Source of the DNA: QFOX01 sp033763655
GTDB lineage: Bacteria > Pseudomonadota > Alphaproteobacteria > Rickettsiales > UBA3002
Assembly (NCBI GenBank): GCA_033763655.1
Contig: JANRKD010000027.1
Coordinates: 1 to 64,000, forward strand
DNA length: 64,000 bases
Direction of reading: 5' to 3'
Each line of letters starts with the position of its first letter. The stretch's first letter is position 1. The translations under genes were made by a program, and so were the position numbers. Under the pieces are notes generated by a model. The model ran no database searches. It worked only from the letters and a program-made list of their open reading frames with translations, and had not been told where the DNA came from. Positions 50,188-60,088 of this stretch are shown piece after piece.

Positions 50188-51360
50188 ATGTCTACCCCGC
50201 CGTCGCCGATGCCCTACAGCCCGCGCCCGAAACGGCCCTTGCGCACGCGGCGCGGCGTGCAGGCGCTGTTGGTGCTGCTGGCACTGGTGGCGGCCTGGCA
50301 GTTTTTCGCTCAGGCCGGCACCGGCAAGGCGGGCGGGGCGGCCACCGTCGCCGTGCGCACGGCCACTGCGCAGCGGCAGGCCGTGCCGCTGGCCTTGCAG
50401 GCGGTCGGCAATGTTGTGCCGTATGAATCCGTCGCGGTGCGGGCACGGCTGGATTCGCAGGTCACTGCCGTGCATTTCAAAGATGGTGACGAAGTGAAAA
50501 AAGGCGATTTACTGTTCGAACTCGACGATAATTCTCTGCGCGCGCAGGCTGCGCAGTTGGCCGCCAATATCGCCCGCGATCGCGCGCAGCTCGAAAACGC
50601 GCACCGCCAGTCAGGCCGCGCCGAAGCGCTGGTGGCCAAAGGCTTCGCCACCAAAGCCGCGCGCGATGACAGCGCCGCCAACGTCGCAGTCACGCAGGCC
50701 TCGCTCAATGCCAGCATCGCTGCGCTCGACAGCGTCAAAGTGCAGCTGGGCTATACCCGAATTACTGCGCCAATCACCGGGCGCACCGGCACGATTAACG
50801 TCACCCGTGGCAACAATGTCAGGGCCAACGACGCACAGCCGCTCGTCACCATCAACCAGCTCAAGCCCATCCGCGTGCAGGCGGCGCTGCCGCAGCAGCA
50901 TTTCGAGGCGGTGCGTGCGGCGATGCAGGTCGGCCCGGTGCGCGTGCAGGCCCGCCAGCGCGAGGGCGCGGGCGACGCCACCCTCGCCGAAGGCACGCTC
51001 GATTACCTCGACAACGCGATTGACCCGGCGACCGGCACCTTTGTCACCCGCGCCGGGTTTGCGAACGAATCCGAGCGCCTGTTGCCAGGGATGTTTGTCA
51101 CCGTCACCCTGGATCTCGGCAGCACGGCCAACGCGCTCACCGTGCCGGAAGTGGCGGTGCAGCACGGCCAGAACGGTGATTATGTGTTTGCCATCGTCGG
51201 CGATAAAGCCCTGCGGCGCGATGTCAGGATCTCGCGGATGCAGGATTCGCTCGCCGTGGTCGAAAGTGGGCTGGAAGAAGGCGCGCGCGTGGTGGTCGAT
51301 GGCATCCTCGGCCTCAAGGATGGCAGCGCGGTCACGGCGGCGGAGGGTGCCGCGCCATGA
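50188..51360 (+). CDS. RND efflux periplasmic adaptor (MdtA/AcrA type)
   Basis: The 390-residue membrane fusion protein has a basic cytoplasmic start, a membrane anchor (about 25-42), a lipoyl-like half motif (ESVAVRARLDSQVTAVHFKD, GDEVKKGDLLFELDD), a long coiled-coil hairpin, the second half motif YTRITAPITGRTG and a C-terminal beta domain. It fits MdtA-type adaptors of drug and small-molecule pumps, not the metal class. Its stop overlaps the pump gene start (ATGA). The porin gene is divergent. Confidence 0.9.
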   Translation: MSTPPSPMPYSPRPKRPLRTRRGVQALLVLLALVAAWQFFAQAGTGKAGGAATVAVRTATAQRQAVPLALQAVGNVVPYESVAVRARLDSQVTAVHFKDGDEVKKGDLLFELDDNSLRAQAAQLAANIARDRAQLENAHRQSGRAEALVAKGFATKAARDDSAANVAVTQASLNASIAALDSVKVQLGYTRITAPITGRTGTINVTRGNNVRANDAQPLVTINQLKPIRVQAALPQQHFEAVRAAMQVGPVRVQARQREGAGDATLAEGTLDYLDNAIDPATGTFVTRAGFANESERLLPGMFVTVTLDLGSTANALTVPEVAVQHGQNGDYVFAIVGDKALRRDVRISRMQDSLAVVESGLEEGARVVVDGILGLKDGSAVTAAEGAAP

Positions 51361-54300
51361 ACCTTTCGGCGTTATGCATCCGGCGTCCCGTTTTCACCAC
51401 GCTGCTGATGGCGGCGATTCTGGTCGGTGGCATTTCGGGCTACCGGACGTTGGCCGTTTCGGCACTACCCAGCGTCGATTTCCCGACCATTCAGGTGACG
51501 GCCACCCTGCCCGGCGCCAGCCCCGAGACCATGGCCAGCGCCGTCGCCGCGCCGCTGGAGCGCCAGTTCTCGACCATCGCGGGCATCAGCGCCATGACCA
51601 GCACCAGCTTTCTTGGCAACACACAAATTACCCTGCAATTTGACCTCGACCGCAGCCTCGACGGTGCCGCGCTCGATGTGCAGACCGCCATCTCGACCGC
51701 CACCCCGCGCCTGCCCAAAGAGATGACTACCCCGCCCTTTTTTCGCAAGGTCAACCCTGCCGACCAGCCGATTCTGTTTATTGCCGTCTCCTCGGATACG
51801 CTGCCGCTGAATCAGGTCAACGAGTATGCGGAAACCCTGTTGTCGCAACGGATTTCGACCTTGCCTGGAGTTGCGCAAGTGACCATTTTCGGTGGCCAGA
51901 AATACGCCGTGCGGGTGCAGGTCGATCCGCAGAAGCTCGCCGCGCAGGGGCTTAGCGTCACCGACATGCGCCGCGCCATCGCCGATGCGGCAAGCAACGC
52001 GCCGGTGGGCATCATCAGCGGTGCGCGGCAGCTTTTTAACATCGAAGTCAAAGGCCAGCCCGAGGATGCGCAAGGCTTTGGCGCGCTGATTGCCCGCTGG
52101 CAGGACGGCGCGCCGGTGCGGCTGAACGATGTAGGTACCGTCACGGATGGGGTTGAAACCCGCCGTTCGATTGGCTTTCTGAACGGCGCGCAATCGATTG
52201 TCATCGCCATCCAGCGCCAGCCCGATGCCAACACCATCGCGGTGGTCAACCGGGTGCGGCAGCTTCTGCCCGTCTTTCGCGATCAAATCCCCGCTGCCGT
52301 CAGCATCACCCCACTGTTCGACCGCTCGGTGGCGATTAAAAACTCGGTGCATGACGTGCAGATGACACTCTTTCTCACCACCGCGCTGGTGATTCTCGTC
52401 ATCTTTGCCTTTCTGCGTAACCTGCGGGCGACCCTCATTCCCGCCCTCGCCGTGCCGCTGTCGATTGTCGCCACCTACGGCGCGATGGCACTGCTCGGTT
52501 TTTCCATCAATAACGTCTCGCTGCTGGCACTGACTTTGAGCGTCGGCTTCGTGGTTGATGACGCGATTGTGATGCTCGAAAACATCGTGCGCCATATCGA
52601 AGAAGGCATGACCTCGCGCGCGGCGGCCTTTAAGGGCGCAGGTGAAATTGGCTTTACCATTCTCTCCATCACCCTGTCGCTGGTGGCGGTGTTTATTCCG
52701 GTGCTGTTTATGGGCGGGCTGGTCGGGCGGCTCTTCTCTGAATTTGCCATCACCATCAGTGTCGCGATTTTAGTTTCAGGCTTCGTTTCGCTTACCCTGA
52801 CGCCGATGCTGTGTAGCCGCTGGCTGCGCGCGCGCAGCGCACAGGCGGCACCTGTTGCGCCGCTCAGCCTGCAACTGGAGGCCGCCTTCGCGTGGATGCT
52901 CACCCGCTACACGCGCTCGCTGCACTGGGCGCTCGTCCATCGCCGCATCATGCTGGCCGTCACCCTGGCGACGCTGGTGGCCAGCATCGGTGCGTTTGTC
53001 ATGGTGCCCAAAGGCTTCTTTCCGCTCGAAGATGTCGGGTTTGTGTTTGCCAGCACCGAAGCGGCGCAGGATATTTCCTATGAGGCCATGGTCGAAAAGC
53101 AAAAGCGCGTCGCGGAAATTATCCGTGCCGACCCGGCGGTCGATAACGTCTTTTATGCCGTGGGCGGTGGACGTGGCGCCCTCAATTCGGGCCGCGTTTT
53201 TTTCGGCCTGAAACCACGCGGTGAGCGTCCCGGTATTTTTGCCGTCATCGGTCGCCTGCGCACGGCGTTGCGGGCAGTCGAGGGCATCAATACCTACATG
53301 CAGCCGATCCAGAACATTCAGCTCGGCGGGCGCTCCAGCAAAAGCATGTACCAATATACGCTGCAAGGCAGCGACCTGCCCGCGCTTTATGCGTGGTCGG
53401 ACAAATTACTCACCGCCCTGCAAGCCAACCCCCATATTCAGGACGTCACCTCGGATTTACAAATCAAAAGTCTGCAAGCCACCGTCATCGTCGATCAACA
53501 GAAGGCCGCTAGCGTTGGCATCAGCTACGACGACATCCGCCAGGCATTGTATGCGGCGTTTGGCGAGGCGCAGGTGGCGAGCCTCTATAAGCCCAGCAAC
53601 GATTACGCGGTCATCCTCGAAGTCGCGCCCGAATTCCAGCAATCGCCCGAGGATATCGGCAAAATCTATGTGCGCTCGACCAGCCACCCCGAACGCATCG
53701 TGCCGCTCGATTCCATCGCCACCATCCGGCGTGGACTGGCGCCGTTGCTGGTCAACCATCAGGGCCAGCTACCTGCCGTCACACTTTCCTACAACCTTGC
53801 CCCGGGCATTTCGCTCAGCACTGCCACCCGCGACATTAAAGCTGCAGAGGCGCGCCTTGCCATGCCCGCCTCGATTACCGGCGATTTCCAGGGCAGTGCC
53901 GCCGCGTTTGCTGCCTCGGCCAGCGGTCAGGGGATGCTGATTCTGACGGCGATTCTGGTCATCTACATCATCCTCGGCATGCTCTACGAGAGCTTCATTC
54001 ACCCGCTGACCATTCTCTCGGGCCTGCCCAGCGCGGGGCTGGGGGCAATCCTCACCCTGATGCTGTTTGGCATGGACATGTCGATTATTGCGCTGGTCGG
54101 GATTATTCTGCTGATTGGCATTGTCAAAAAGAACGCCATCATGATGGTCGATTTCGCCATTGGCGAGCGCCGCCGCGGGGTGGGCGCCGAGGAGGCCATT
54201 TTTGGCGCCGCGACGCTGCGTTTCCGTCCGATTATGATGACCACACTCGCCGCCCTGTTTGGCACGTTGCCTATCGCTCTGGGCTTTGGCGCAGGGGCGG

Positions 54301-54434
54301 AGCTGCGCCAGCCTCTGGGCATTGCCATTGTCGGCGGGCTGCTCACCTCGCAACTGCTGACGCTCTACATCACCCCGGTAGTGTATCTCTATCTCGACCG
54401 TTTTTCGGGCAGAGGGGCTATTTCAGCGCCGTAA
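51357..54434 (+). CDS. RND multidrug efflux permease (HAE-1, MdtB/MdtC type)
   Basis: The 1025-residue inner-membrane pump exports hydrophobic compounds using the proton gradient. It has 12 helices, two large periplasmic domains, SALPSVDFPTIQVTATLPGA at the start, and the fourth helix LALTLSVGFVVDDAIVMLEN with the paired Asp of HAE-1 proteins. ATLRFRPIMMTTLAALFGTL precedes the last helices. Sequence flavour is that of MdtB/MdtC. No outer-membrane channel gene is adjacent, so it probably uses a TolC encoded elsewhere. The end overlaps the small leftward gene by 17 bases. Confidence 0.93.
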   Translation: MNLSALCIRRPVFTTLLMAAILVGGISGYRTLAVSALPSVDFPTIQVTATLPGASPETMASAVAAPLERQFSTIAGISAMTSTSFLGNTQITLQFDLDRSLDGAALDVQTAISTATPRLPKEMTTPPFFRKVNPADQPILFIAVSSDTLPLNQVNEYAETLLSQRISTLPGVAQVTIFGGQKYAVRVQVDPQKLAAQGLSVTDMRRAIADAASNAPVGIISGARQLFNIEVKGQPEDAQGFGALIARWQDGAPVRLNDVGTVTDGVETRRSIGFLNGAQSIVIAIQRQPDANTIAVVNRVRQLLPVFRDQIPAAVSITPLFDRSVAIKNSVHDVQMTLFLTTALVILVIFAFLRNLRATLIPALAVPLSIVATYGAMALLGFSINNVSLLALTLSVGFVVDDAIVMLENIVRHIEEGMTSRAAAFKGAGEIGFTILSITLSLVAVFIPVLFMGGLVGRLFSEFAITISVAILVSGFVSLTLTPMLCSRWLRARSAQAAPVAPLSLQLEAAFAWMLTRYTRSLHWALVHRRIMLAVTLATLVASIGAFVMVPKGFFPLEDVGFVFASTEAAQDISYEAMVEKQKRVAEIIRADPAVDNVFYAVGGGRGALNSGRVFFGLKPRGERPGIFAVIGRLRTALRAVEGINTYMQPIQNIQLGGRSSKSMYQYTLQGSDLPALYAWSDKLLTALQANPHIQDVTSDLQIKSLQATVIVDQQKAASVGISYDDIRQALYAAFGEAQVASLYKPSNDYAVILEVAPEFQQSPEDIGKIYVRSTSHPERIVPLDSIATIRRGLAPLLVNHQGQLPAVTLSYNLAPGISLSTATRDIKAAEARLAMPASITGDFQGSAAAFAASASGQGMLILTAILVIYIILGMLYESFIHPLTILSGLPSAGLGAILTLMLFGMDMSIIALVGIILLIGIVKKNAIMMVDFAIGERRRGVGAEEAIFGAATLRFRPIMMTTLAALFGTLPIALGFGAGAELRQPLGIAIVGGLLTSQLLTLYITPVVYLYLDRFSGRGAISAP

Positions 54435-54681
54435 GCCGCAGGGCGACTTGAAATACATCTTTCACATGCTCCTCGGGCTTCACCCGTCCGGTGCGCATTT
54501 CGTTGGCGACCTGCGTCCAGATTTCTTCGGGCAGGTCTTTGGCGATGACCACGAACCCTGCCGCCTCCACCGCCGCCATCACTGCGCGCGCCTGCTTGGT
54601 GTAATCCTCGAAGAAATAACTCGCATCCGCCTTCTGGATGGCGGTTTCAATCACGCTTTGCAATTTGGCCTTGCTGGTCAT
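54418..54681 (-). CDS. Small protein coupled to putA
   Basis: The 87-residue helical protein (IETAIQKADASYFFEDYTKQ, then ARAVMAAVEAAGFVVIAKDL, PEEIWTQVANEMRTGR) begins with an ATGA overlap at the putA stop, so it should be translated with putA. I do not recognise a named domain. It could be a small regulator or partner of proline catabolism, but nothing shows this. Its 3' end overlaps the convergent RND gene by 17 bases. Confidence 0.7.
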   Translation of the reverse strand: MTSKAKLQSVIETAIQKADASYFFEDYTKQARAVMAAVEAAGFVVIAKDLPEEIWTQVANEMRTGRVKPEEHVKDVFQVALRLTALK

Positions 54682-57600
54682 GCGAGCAGCTCGACATTGC
54701 CGCCGATCGCGGCGGTGTTGATGGTGGTGGTGCGTTCGCCGACAAAGCGCAGCAAATAATGCGGCCCGCCCGCTTTGGGGCCGGTGCCCGACAAGCCCTC
54801 GCCGCCGAACGGCTGCACGCCGACCACCGCGCCGGTCATGCTGCGGTTGACATAGCGGTTGCCGGCGGGCGCGCCGTCGAGGATTTCCTCCATTTTGCCG
54901 CGCAGGCGCGTGTGCAGGCCGAACGTCAGCCCGTAACCGGAGCTGCGGATTTCGCCGAGAATCTTCGGCAGATCCTTCGACTTATAGGTGAAGAAATGCA
55001 GCACCGGGCCGAAATTTTCCTGCGTCAACTGCGCCGGGGAATCAAGGCCGAATACATGCGGTGCCACGAACGTATCGTTCTGCCCGGCCACCGGCTGCAC
55101 CGCGTGGTGCCAGCGCGCCACCCGCGTCATCGCGCCGATATGAGCGAGCAGGTTTTGCTGCGCCTCGCGGTCGATGACTGGGCCAATATCGGTGCGTAAA
55201 TCATGGGTGTCCGCCACGCGCAATTCATTCATCGCCCCAACCAGCAGATCGCGCAAGGGCTGCGCCACTTCTTCCTGCACAAACAACATCCGCAGGCTCG
55301 AGCAGCGCTGTCCCGCCGAGCCGAAAGCGCTAGCGATAATGTCGTCGCACGCCTGTTCGAGCAGCGCCGAGGAATCGACGATCATCGCATTCATACCACC
55401 CGTTTCGGCGATGAAGGGCACAATCGGGCCATCTTTTTCTGCCAGGGCGCGGCCAATATGTTTTGCAACAACCGTGGAGCCGGTAAAGCATACGCCCGCG
55501 ATGGCGGGATGCGCCACCAGTGCCGCGCCGACGGTTTCGCCCGCACCGCAGGCCAGTTGCAACGCCTGCTCGGGGATACCCGCCGCATGCAGTAACGCAA
55601 CCGCTGCCGCCGCGATGGCAGGAGTTTGTTCGGCCGGTTTAGCGATGACGCTGTTGCCGCAGACCAGCGCCGCCGCCACCTGCCCCATAAAAATCGCCAG
55701 CGGGAAATTCCACGGGCTGATGCAGACAAAGACGCCGCGCCCATGCAAGGTCAGGATATTACTTTCACCCGTCGGCCCCGGCAGGGTTTGTGGCGCGAAT
55801 ATCCGCTCGGCTTCGTTGGCATAATAACGGCAAAAATCCATCGCCTCGCGGATTTCGCTGATACTGTCGGCATAGGTTTTTTTCGCCTCGCCGACGCACA
55901 GGGCGATGAATTCCGCGCGGCGTTCATCAAGCAGATCGGCGGCACGACGCAAAGCCTGCGCGCGCGTCGCCACATCGGTACGGCTCCACGCCGCACCGGC
56001 GGCGGCAGCCTTGGCGACCCGTTCCGGGATCTCACCGACGGCAAGCTCAGCGACGCTTTGGCCGGATGATCGCTGCGCAGCGACCGCTGCCATGAACGGC
56101 ACCCGCAGGCTGCGGTAGCCGAAATCGAGCCCGAGCGGATTACGGCGGTGCGCGCCATAGAGCGCCTCGGGCAACGCAATGGCGGGGTTGGGCGTGGCGT
56201 CGTACTGGCGCGCATGCACCAGTGGGCTGACGGTGAGGGTTTCGATCGGCGTCTGCTTATCCATCAGCAGATGCACAAACGAGCTGTTGGCACCGTTTTC
56301 GAGCAGGCGGCGAATGAGGTAGGCGAGCAGGTCCTTGTGCGCGCCGACGGGGGCGTAAATCCGCACGCGCTGCTCGCCCACAATCTGGTCGTGCAGGTTT
56401 TCGCCCATGCCATGCAGGCGCTGGAATTCGAAATTCCCAGCCATTACTCCATACTGCTCGGCAAAAGTAATAATGGTCGCCACCGTCAACGCATTATGCG
56501 TCGCAAACTGCGGGTAGATCTGCGCGGCATGGGCCAGCAGCACCTGCGCACAGGCAAGGTAAGAAAGGTCGGTGTATTCCTTGCGTGTGAACACGGGGTA
56601 GCCGGGTAGACCCAGCACCTGTGCCTGTTTGATCTCGCTGTCCCAATATGCGCCCTTCACCAGCCGCACGGGAATGCGCCGCTGCAAGCGCGTCGCCAGC
56701 GCGACCAGCCCCTCGGCAACATGCACTGCGCGTTTCTGGTAGGCCTGCAACACAAACCCGATACCTTCGAAATCGGCGAATTCCGGGTCTTCGAGCAAGT
56801 GCTGATAGATTTCCAGTTCCAGTTCGAGGCGGTTCGCCTCCTCGGCATCGAGCGAAACCGCGATATTGCACTCTTTGCCGACCCGCAGGATGGATTTCAG
56901 GCGCGGCAACAACTCGGCCATCACCCGGTCGGATTGGGTTTGGGTGTAGCGCGGGTGCAGTGCCGACAATTTGACCGAAATCCCCGGCCGCGCGAACAGG
57001 GCGGTGGCGGTGGCGCGCGCCGCAATCTCGCGGATGCCCGTAAGATACGACGCCACATACGCCTCGGCCTGCGCATCGGTGCGCGCGCCTTCGCCCAGAA
57101 TATCATACGAAATCGTGTAGCCTTTCTTCTCGTCGCCGCGCGCCTGTTTAATCGCCTCGGGCACGCTTTCGCCCATCACGAATTGGGTGCCAAGAAACTT
57201 CATGCCCGCCCGCAACGCCTGACGAATCACCGGCTCGCCCGAGCGCTTGATTAAACCGCCAAACCATGCGGCCATCGAATCGCCCGCGTCGAGTTCCAGC
57301 ACGCTGCCGGTCAGGATCAGCGCCCAGGTCGAGGCGTTAACCAGCGTCGAATCGCTCTGGCCGAGATGCTGCTTCCAGTTGCCGGTGGCGAATGTGTCCT
57401 CGATCAAATCATCCGCCGTTGCCGCGTCAGGGATGCGCAGCAACGCCTCGGCGAGGCACATCATGGCGATGCCCTCATGGGTCGATAGCCCATAGGATTG
57501 CAAAAATGCCTCGATGGTGTTGGCGGCACCGGTGCTGCGTTGTTTAGCGATCAGCGCGTGGGCGCGGGCGCGGGCGGCACCGTCATGCACGACCATAGGC

Positions 57601-57683
57601 TCCACCCGCGCCATCAAAGCGCGTACGGCGGTTTCCTCATTCGCCAGCGCCTGCGCGCCGATATCATCCAACCATTTTGTCAT
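54678..57683 (-). CDS. putA: Bifunctional proline dehydrogenase / P5C dehydrogenase PutA
   Basis: The 1001-residue enzyme oxidises proline to glutamate in two steps. The FAD-dependent PRODH domain (about 80-420) includes ISVKLSALHPRYTQTQSDRV and RLVKGAYWDSEIK. The NAD-dependent aldehyde dehydrogenase domain (about 500-980) has SPWNFPLAIFMGQ, ETGGMNAMIVD with the catalytic Glu, and GQRCSSLRML with the catalytic Cys. There is no N-terminal ribbon-helix-helix, so it is the non-regulatory short PutA. AGGG precedes the ATG. Confidence 0.95.
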   Translation of the reverse strand: MTKWLDDIGAQALANEETAVRALMARVEPMVVHDGAARARAHALIAKQRSTGAANTIEAFLQSYGLSTHEGIAMMCLAEALLRIPDAATADDLIEDTFATGNWKQHLGQSDSTLVNASTWALILTGSVLELDAGDSMAAWFGGLIKRSGEPVIRQALRAGMKFLGTQFVMGESVPEAIKQARGDEKKGYTISYDILGEGARTDAQAEAYVASYLTGIREIAARATATALFARPGISVKLSALHPRYTQTQSDRVMAELLPRLKSILRVGKECNIAVSLDAEEANRLELELEIYQHLLEDPEFADFEGIGFVLQAYQKRAVHVAEGLVALATRLQRRIPVRLVKGAYWDSEIKQAQVLGLPGYPVFTRKEYTDLSYLACAQVLLAHAAQIYPQFATHNALTVATIITFAEQYGVMAGNFEFQRLHGMGENLHDQIVGEQRVRIYAPVGAHKDLLAYLIRRLLENGANSSFVHLLMDKQTPIETLTVSPLVHARQYDATPNPAIALPEALYGAHRRNPLGLDFGYRSLRVPFMAAVAAQRSSGQSVAELAVGEIPERVAKAAAAGAAWSRTDVATRAQALRRAADLLDERRAEFIALCVGEAKKTYADSISEIREAMDFCRYYANEAERIFAPQTLPGPTGESNILTLHGRGVFVCISPWNFPLAIFMGQVAAALVCGNSVIAKPAEQTPAIAAAAVALLHAAGIPEQALQLACGAGETVGAALVAHPAIAGVCFTGSTVVAKHIGRALAEKDGPIVPFIAETGGMNAMIVDSSALLEQACDDIIASAFGSAGQRCSSLRMLFVQEEVAQPLRDLLVGAMNELRVADTHDLRTDIGPVIDREAQQNLLAHIGAMTRVARWHHAVQPVAGQNDTFVAPHVFGLDSPAQLTQENFGPVLHFFTYKSKDLPKILGEIRSSGYGLTFGLHTRLRGKMEEILDGAPAGNRYVNRSMTGAVVGVQPFGGEGLSGTGPKAGGPHYLLRFVGERTTTINTAAIGGNVELLA

Positions 57684-57832
57684 GGTGCGACCCTGTCAGA
57701 ACAGCAAAAAAATGTCAAAGGGGCGATGCACCGCCCGCCACCGCCTGGTTCACCGCCTGGTTTGTCGACTCGCCACCCCCCGCAGATTCGTGCTTTCCCG
57801 CACAAGGGAGTTCGATTATGGTGCCGCCCGAC

Positions 57833-57909
<77 letters not shown>

Positions 57910-57920
57910 GATTCCTTTAT

Positions 57921-58697
57921 CTACTTACTAAATTGGGTGGGGACGCCCTCGGGGTAACGGGCGGCGATGGTGGCGGCGATGCGCGTCAGCCGGTCGGTGG
58001 TGTTGGGGTGGGTAGTAAAAAATGCCACGTCCGCCCCGGCCTGATAGGCGGCCACCAGCACCCCCAACATATCGTTCAGCGCGTTCGGGTCGTAGCCCGC
58101 CTGCCCCATCAGCGTCACCGCGAGGGCATCGGCGGCGGCTTCCTGCGTGGTGGTGTGCTGCCAGGCAGGCAACGCCAACGCCTCGGCTTCCACCGGGAAA
58201 AGCGCATCCCCGGCGATGACATGCGCTGCGGCATGGGCAAGCACGGCAGCCAGCTGGCCTTCCGTCTGCATACGGTTGAGCAGCGCGGTGGTAAGGTAAA
58301 TATCGCCGCTCGCCAACGCGTAGCTATTGATGCTGTTGGGCTCGGCCAGCAGGTGGAAACGCAGCGGCACGTGGGCATAGCGCGCGTCGGTCTTGGCGGC
58401 GACGGCAACGCCAACGCGTGCCACCAGTTTCAGTTGCGCGTGATTGGTGCTAACCCCGCCAAACCGTGTTTGCATCGCGCGGGTGATGTCGGCGTTGGTG
58501 GCATCGCGCTGTTTGAGGCTGAGCAGTTTGGCGCTGACGGCGGCGGCACGCTCTTGCTCGCCGCCCTGCTTGAGGGTGAGCAGAAACAGGCCCGCCGCCA
58601 GCACCAGCCCCAGCATCAACAGTTTGCGATGGGGGCGCACCCGCTGCGCCTCACGCGCGAGTTTCTCGATAATCAGGGTGCGCCGTGGGGTGCTCAT
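57921..58697 (-). CDS. M48-like membrane protein with degenerate active site
   Basis: The 258-residue protein has a basic N-terminus, one membrane helix (about 26-42) and an M48 peptidase-like domain (about 85-250). SINSYALASGDIYLTTALLN and LAAVLAHAAAHVIAGD are the family landmarks, but the zinc motif reads HAAAH (155-159): both His remain and the catalytic Glu is Ala. The third-ligand region QEAAADALAV keeps Glu186 and Asp190. So it may bind zinc but should not cleave peptides by the normal mechanism. Family neighbours are membrane-quality-control proteases. The gene stands alone next to tRNA-Arg. Confidence 0.8.
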   Translation of the reverse strand: MSTPRRTLIIEKLAREAQRVRPHRKLLMLGLVLAAGLFLLTLKQGGEQERAAAVSAKLLSLKQRDATNADITRAMQTRFGGVSTNHAQLKLVARVGVAVAAKTDARYAHVPLRFHLLAEPNSINSYALASGDIYLTTALLNRMQTEGQLAAVLAHAAAHVIAGDALFPVEAEALALPAWQHTTTQEAAADALAVTLMGQAGYDPNALNDMLGVLVAAYQAGADVAFFTTHPNTTDRLTRIAATIAARYPEGVPTQFSK

Positions 58698-58830
58698 ACA
58701 GGCGGGTTTTTACCAGAGCGCCACCGCGCAAGTCCAGCCGAATGTCGGCGGCGGCCATTTTTGCGGTGGCAATGCTTGCAAGCCGCTGCCAATTTGCTAT
58801 GCAGACGGCTTCACAGTGGCGAGGATTCCC

Positions 58831-60033
58831 ATGGCAAAAATTACAGTGACCACCCCGGTGGTCGAACTCGATGGCGACGAAATGACCCGCATCATTTGGG
58901 CGATGATTAAGGAAAAACTCATCCTGCCCTTCCTCGACCTTGAGCTGAAATATTTCGACCTTAGCATCGAAAATCGCGATGCGACCGACGATCAGGTCAC
59001 GCTCGACGCGGCGACGGCCATCAAACACTACGGGGTGGGCATCAAATGCGCGACGATTACGCCCGACGAGGCGCGGGTGAAAGAATTCAACCTGAAACAG
59101 ATGTGGAAGTCGCCCAACGGCACTATCCGCAACATCCTCGACGGCACCATTTTCCGCGCACCCATCATTTGCAAAAATATCCCGCGCTATGTGCCGGGCT
59201 GGAAAGCGCCGATTATCGTCGGCCGTCATGCGTTTGGCGACCAATACCGCGCGACCGATATGGTCATCGACCGCCCGGGCACCCTGACCATGAAATTCGT
59301 GCCCGAGGACGGCTCGGCGCCGATTGAAAACGTCGTCTATAAATTCCCTTCGGCGGGCGTCGCTTTGTCGATGTACAACCTCAACGCCTCGATTGAGGGC
59401 TTCGCACGCGCCTGCTTTAACTACGCGCTGACGGTCAATTACCCGGTCTATCTCAGCACCAAAAACACCATCCTCAAAAAATACGATGGCGATTTCAAAA
59501 ACATCTTCCAGCGCGTGTATGAAAGCGAATTCAAAGAGCGTTTCGTCAACGCCAAGCTCTGGTACGAACACCGGCTGATCGACGACCTCGTCGCCTACGC
59601 GATTAAATCCAATGGCGGCTTTGTCTGGGCCTGCAAAAACTACGATGGCGATGTGCAGAGTGATGTGGTGGCGCAGGGCTTCGGCTCGCTCGGGCTGATG
59701 ACTTCGGTGCTGCTGACGCCCGATGGCAAAACGGTCGAAACCGAAGCAGCGCATGGCACCGTAACACGGCATTACCGCGAGCATCAGGCGGGCAAACCCA
59801 CCAGCACCAACCCGATTGCCAGCATTTTCGCCTGGACTGAGGGCTTACGCTACCGTGCACGGTTCGATGACAACACCGCATTGGCCGCGTTCTGCGATAC
59901 GCTCGAAAAAGCCGTGATTGATACCGTTGAAAGCGGCCAGATGACCAAGGATTTAGCCCTGCTGATTGGCCCTGCGCAGAAATACCTCACCACCGGCGAG
60001 TTTATCGATGCCGTCGCTGCGCGGCTGGTTTAG
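58831..60033 (+). CDS. icd: Isocitrate dehydrogenase (NADP, eukaryote-like type)
   Basis: The 400-residue dimeric enzyme converts isocitrate to 2-oxoglutarate in the TCA cycle. It belongs to the type shared with eukaryotes: TPVVELDGDEMTRIIW at the start, SPNGTIRNILDGTIFRAPII for substrate, IIVGRHAFGDQYRATD, NYDGDVQSDVVAQGFGSLGL for the metal site, and EAAHGTVTRHYREH for NADP. The ATG at 58831 follows GAGG; a longer upstream frame lies opposite the M48-like gene and is unlikely to be coding. Confidence 0.96.
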   Translation: MAKITVTTPVVELDGDEMTRIIWAMIKEKLILPFLDLELKYFDLSIENRDATDDQVTLDAATAIKHYGVGIKCATITPDEARVKEFNLKQMWKSPNGTIRNILDGTIFRAPIICKNIPRYVPGWKAPIIVGRHAFGDQYRATDMVIDRPGTLTMKFVPEDGSAPIENVVYKFPSAGVALSMYNLNASIEGFARACFNYALTVNYPVYLSTKNTILKKYDGDFKNIFQRVYESEFKERFVNAKLWYEHRLIDDLVAYAIKSNGGFVWACKNYDGDVQSDVVAQGFGSLGLMTSVLLTPDGKTVETEAAHGTVTRHYREHQAGKPTSTNPIASIFAWTEGLRYRARFDDNTALAAFCDTLEKAVIDTVESGQMTKDLALLIGPAQKYLTTGEFIDAVAARLV

Positions 60034-60088
60034 GGGGATTATTCAGAAGGAGTGCAGGACGGTGCGCCGCAGGATTCTTGCGAAAGCG

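Noticed and set aside
58444..58830. N-terminal extension of the icd frame
   Set aside because: It lies opposite the M48-like gene, and the family start with a ribosome site is at 58831.
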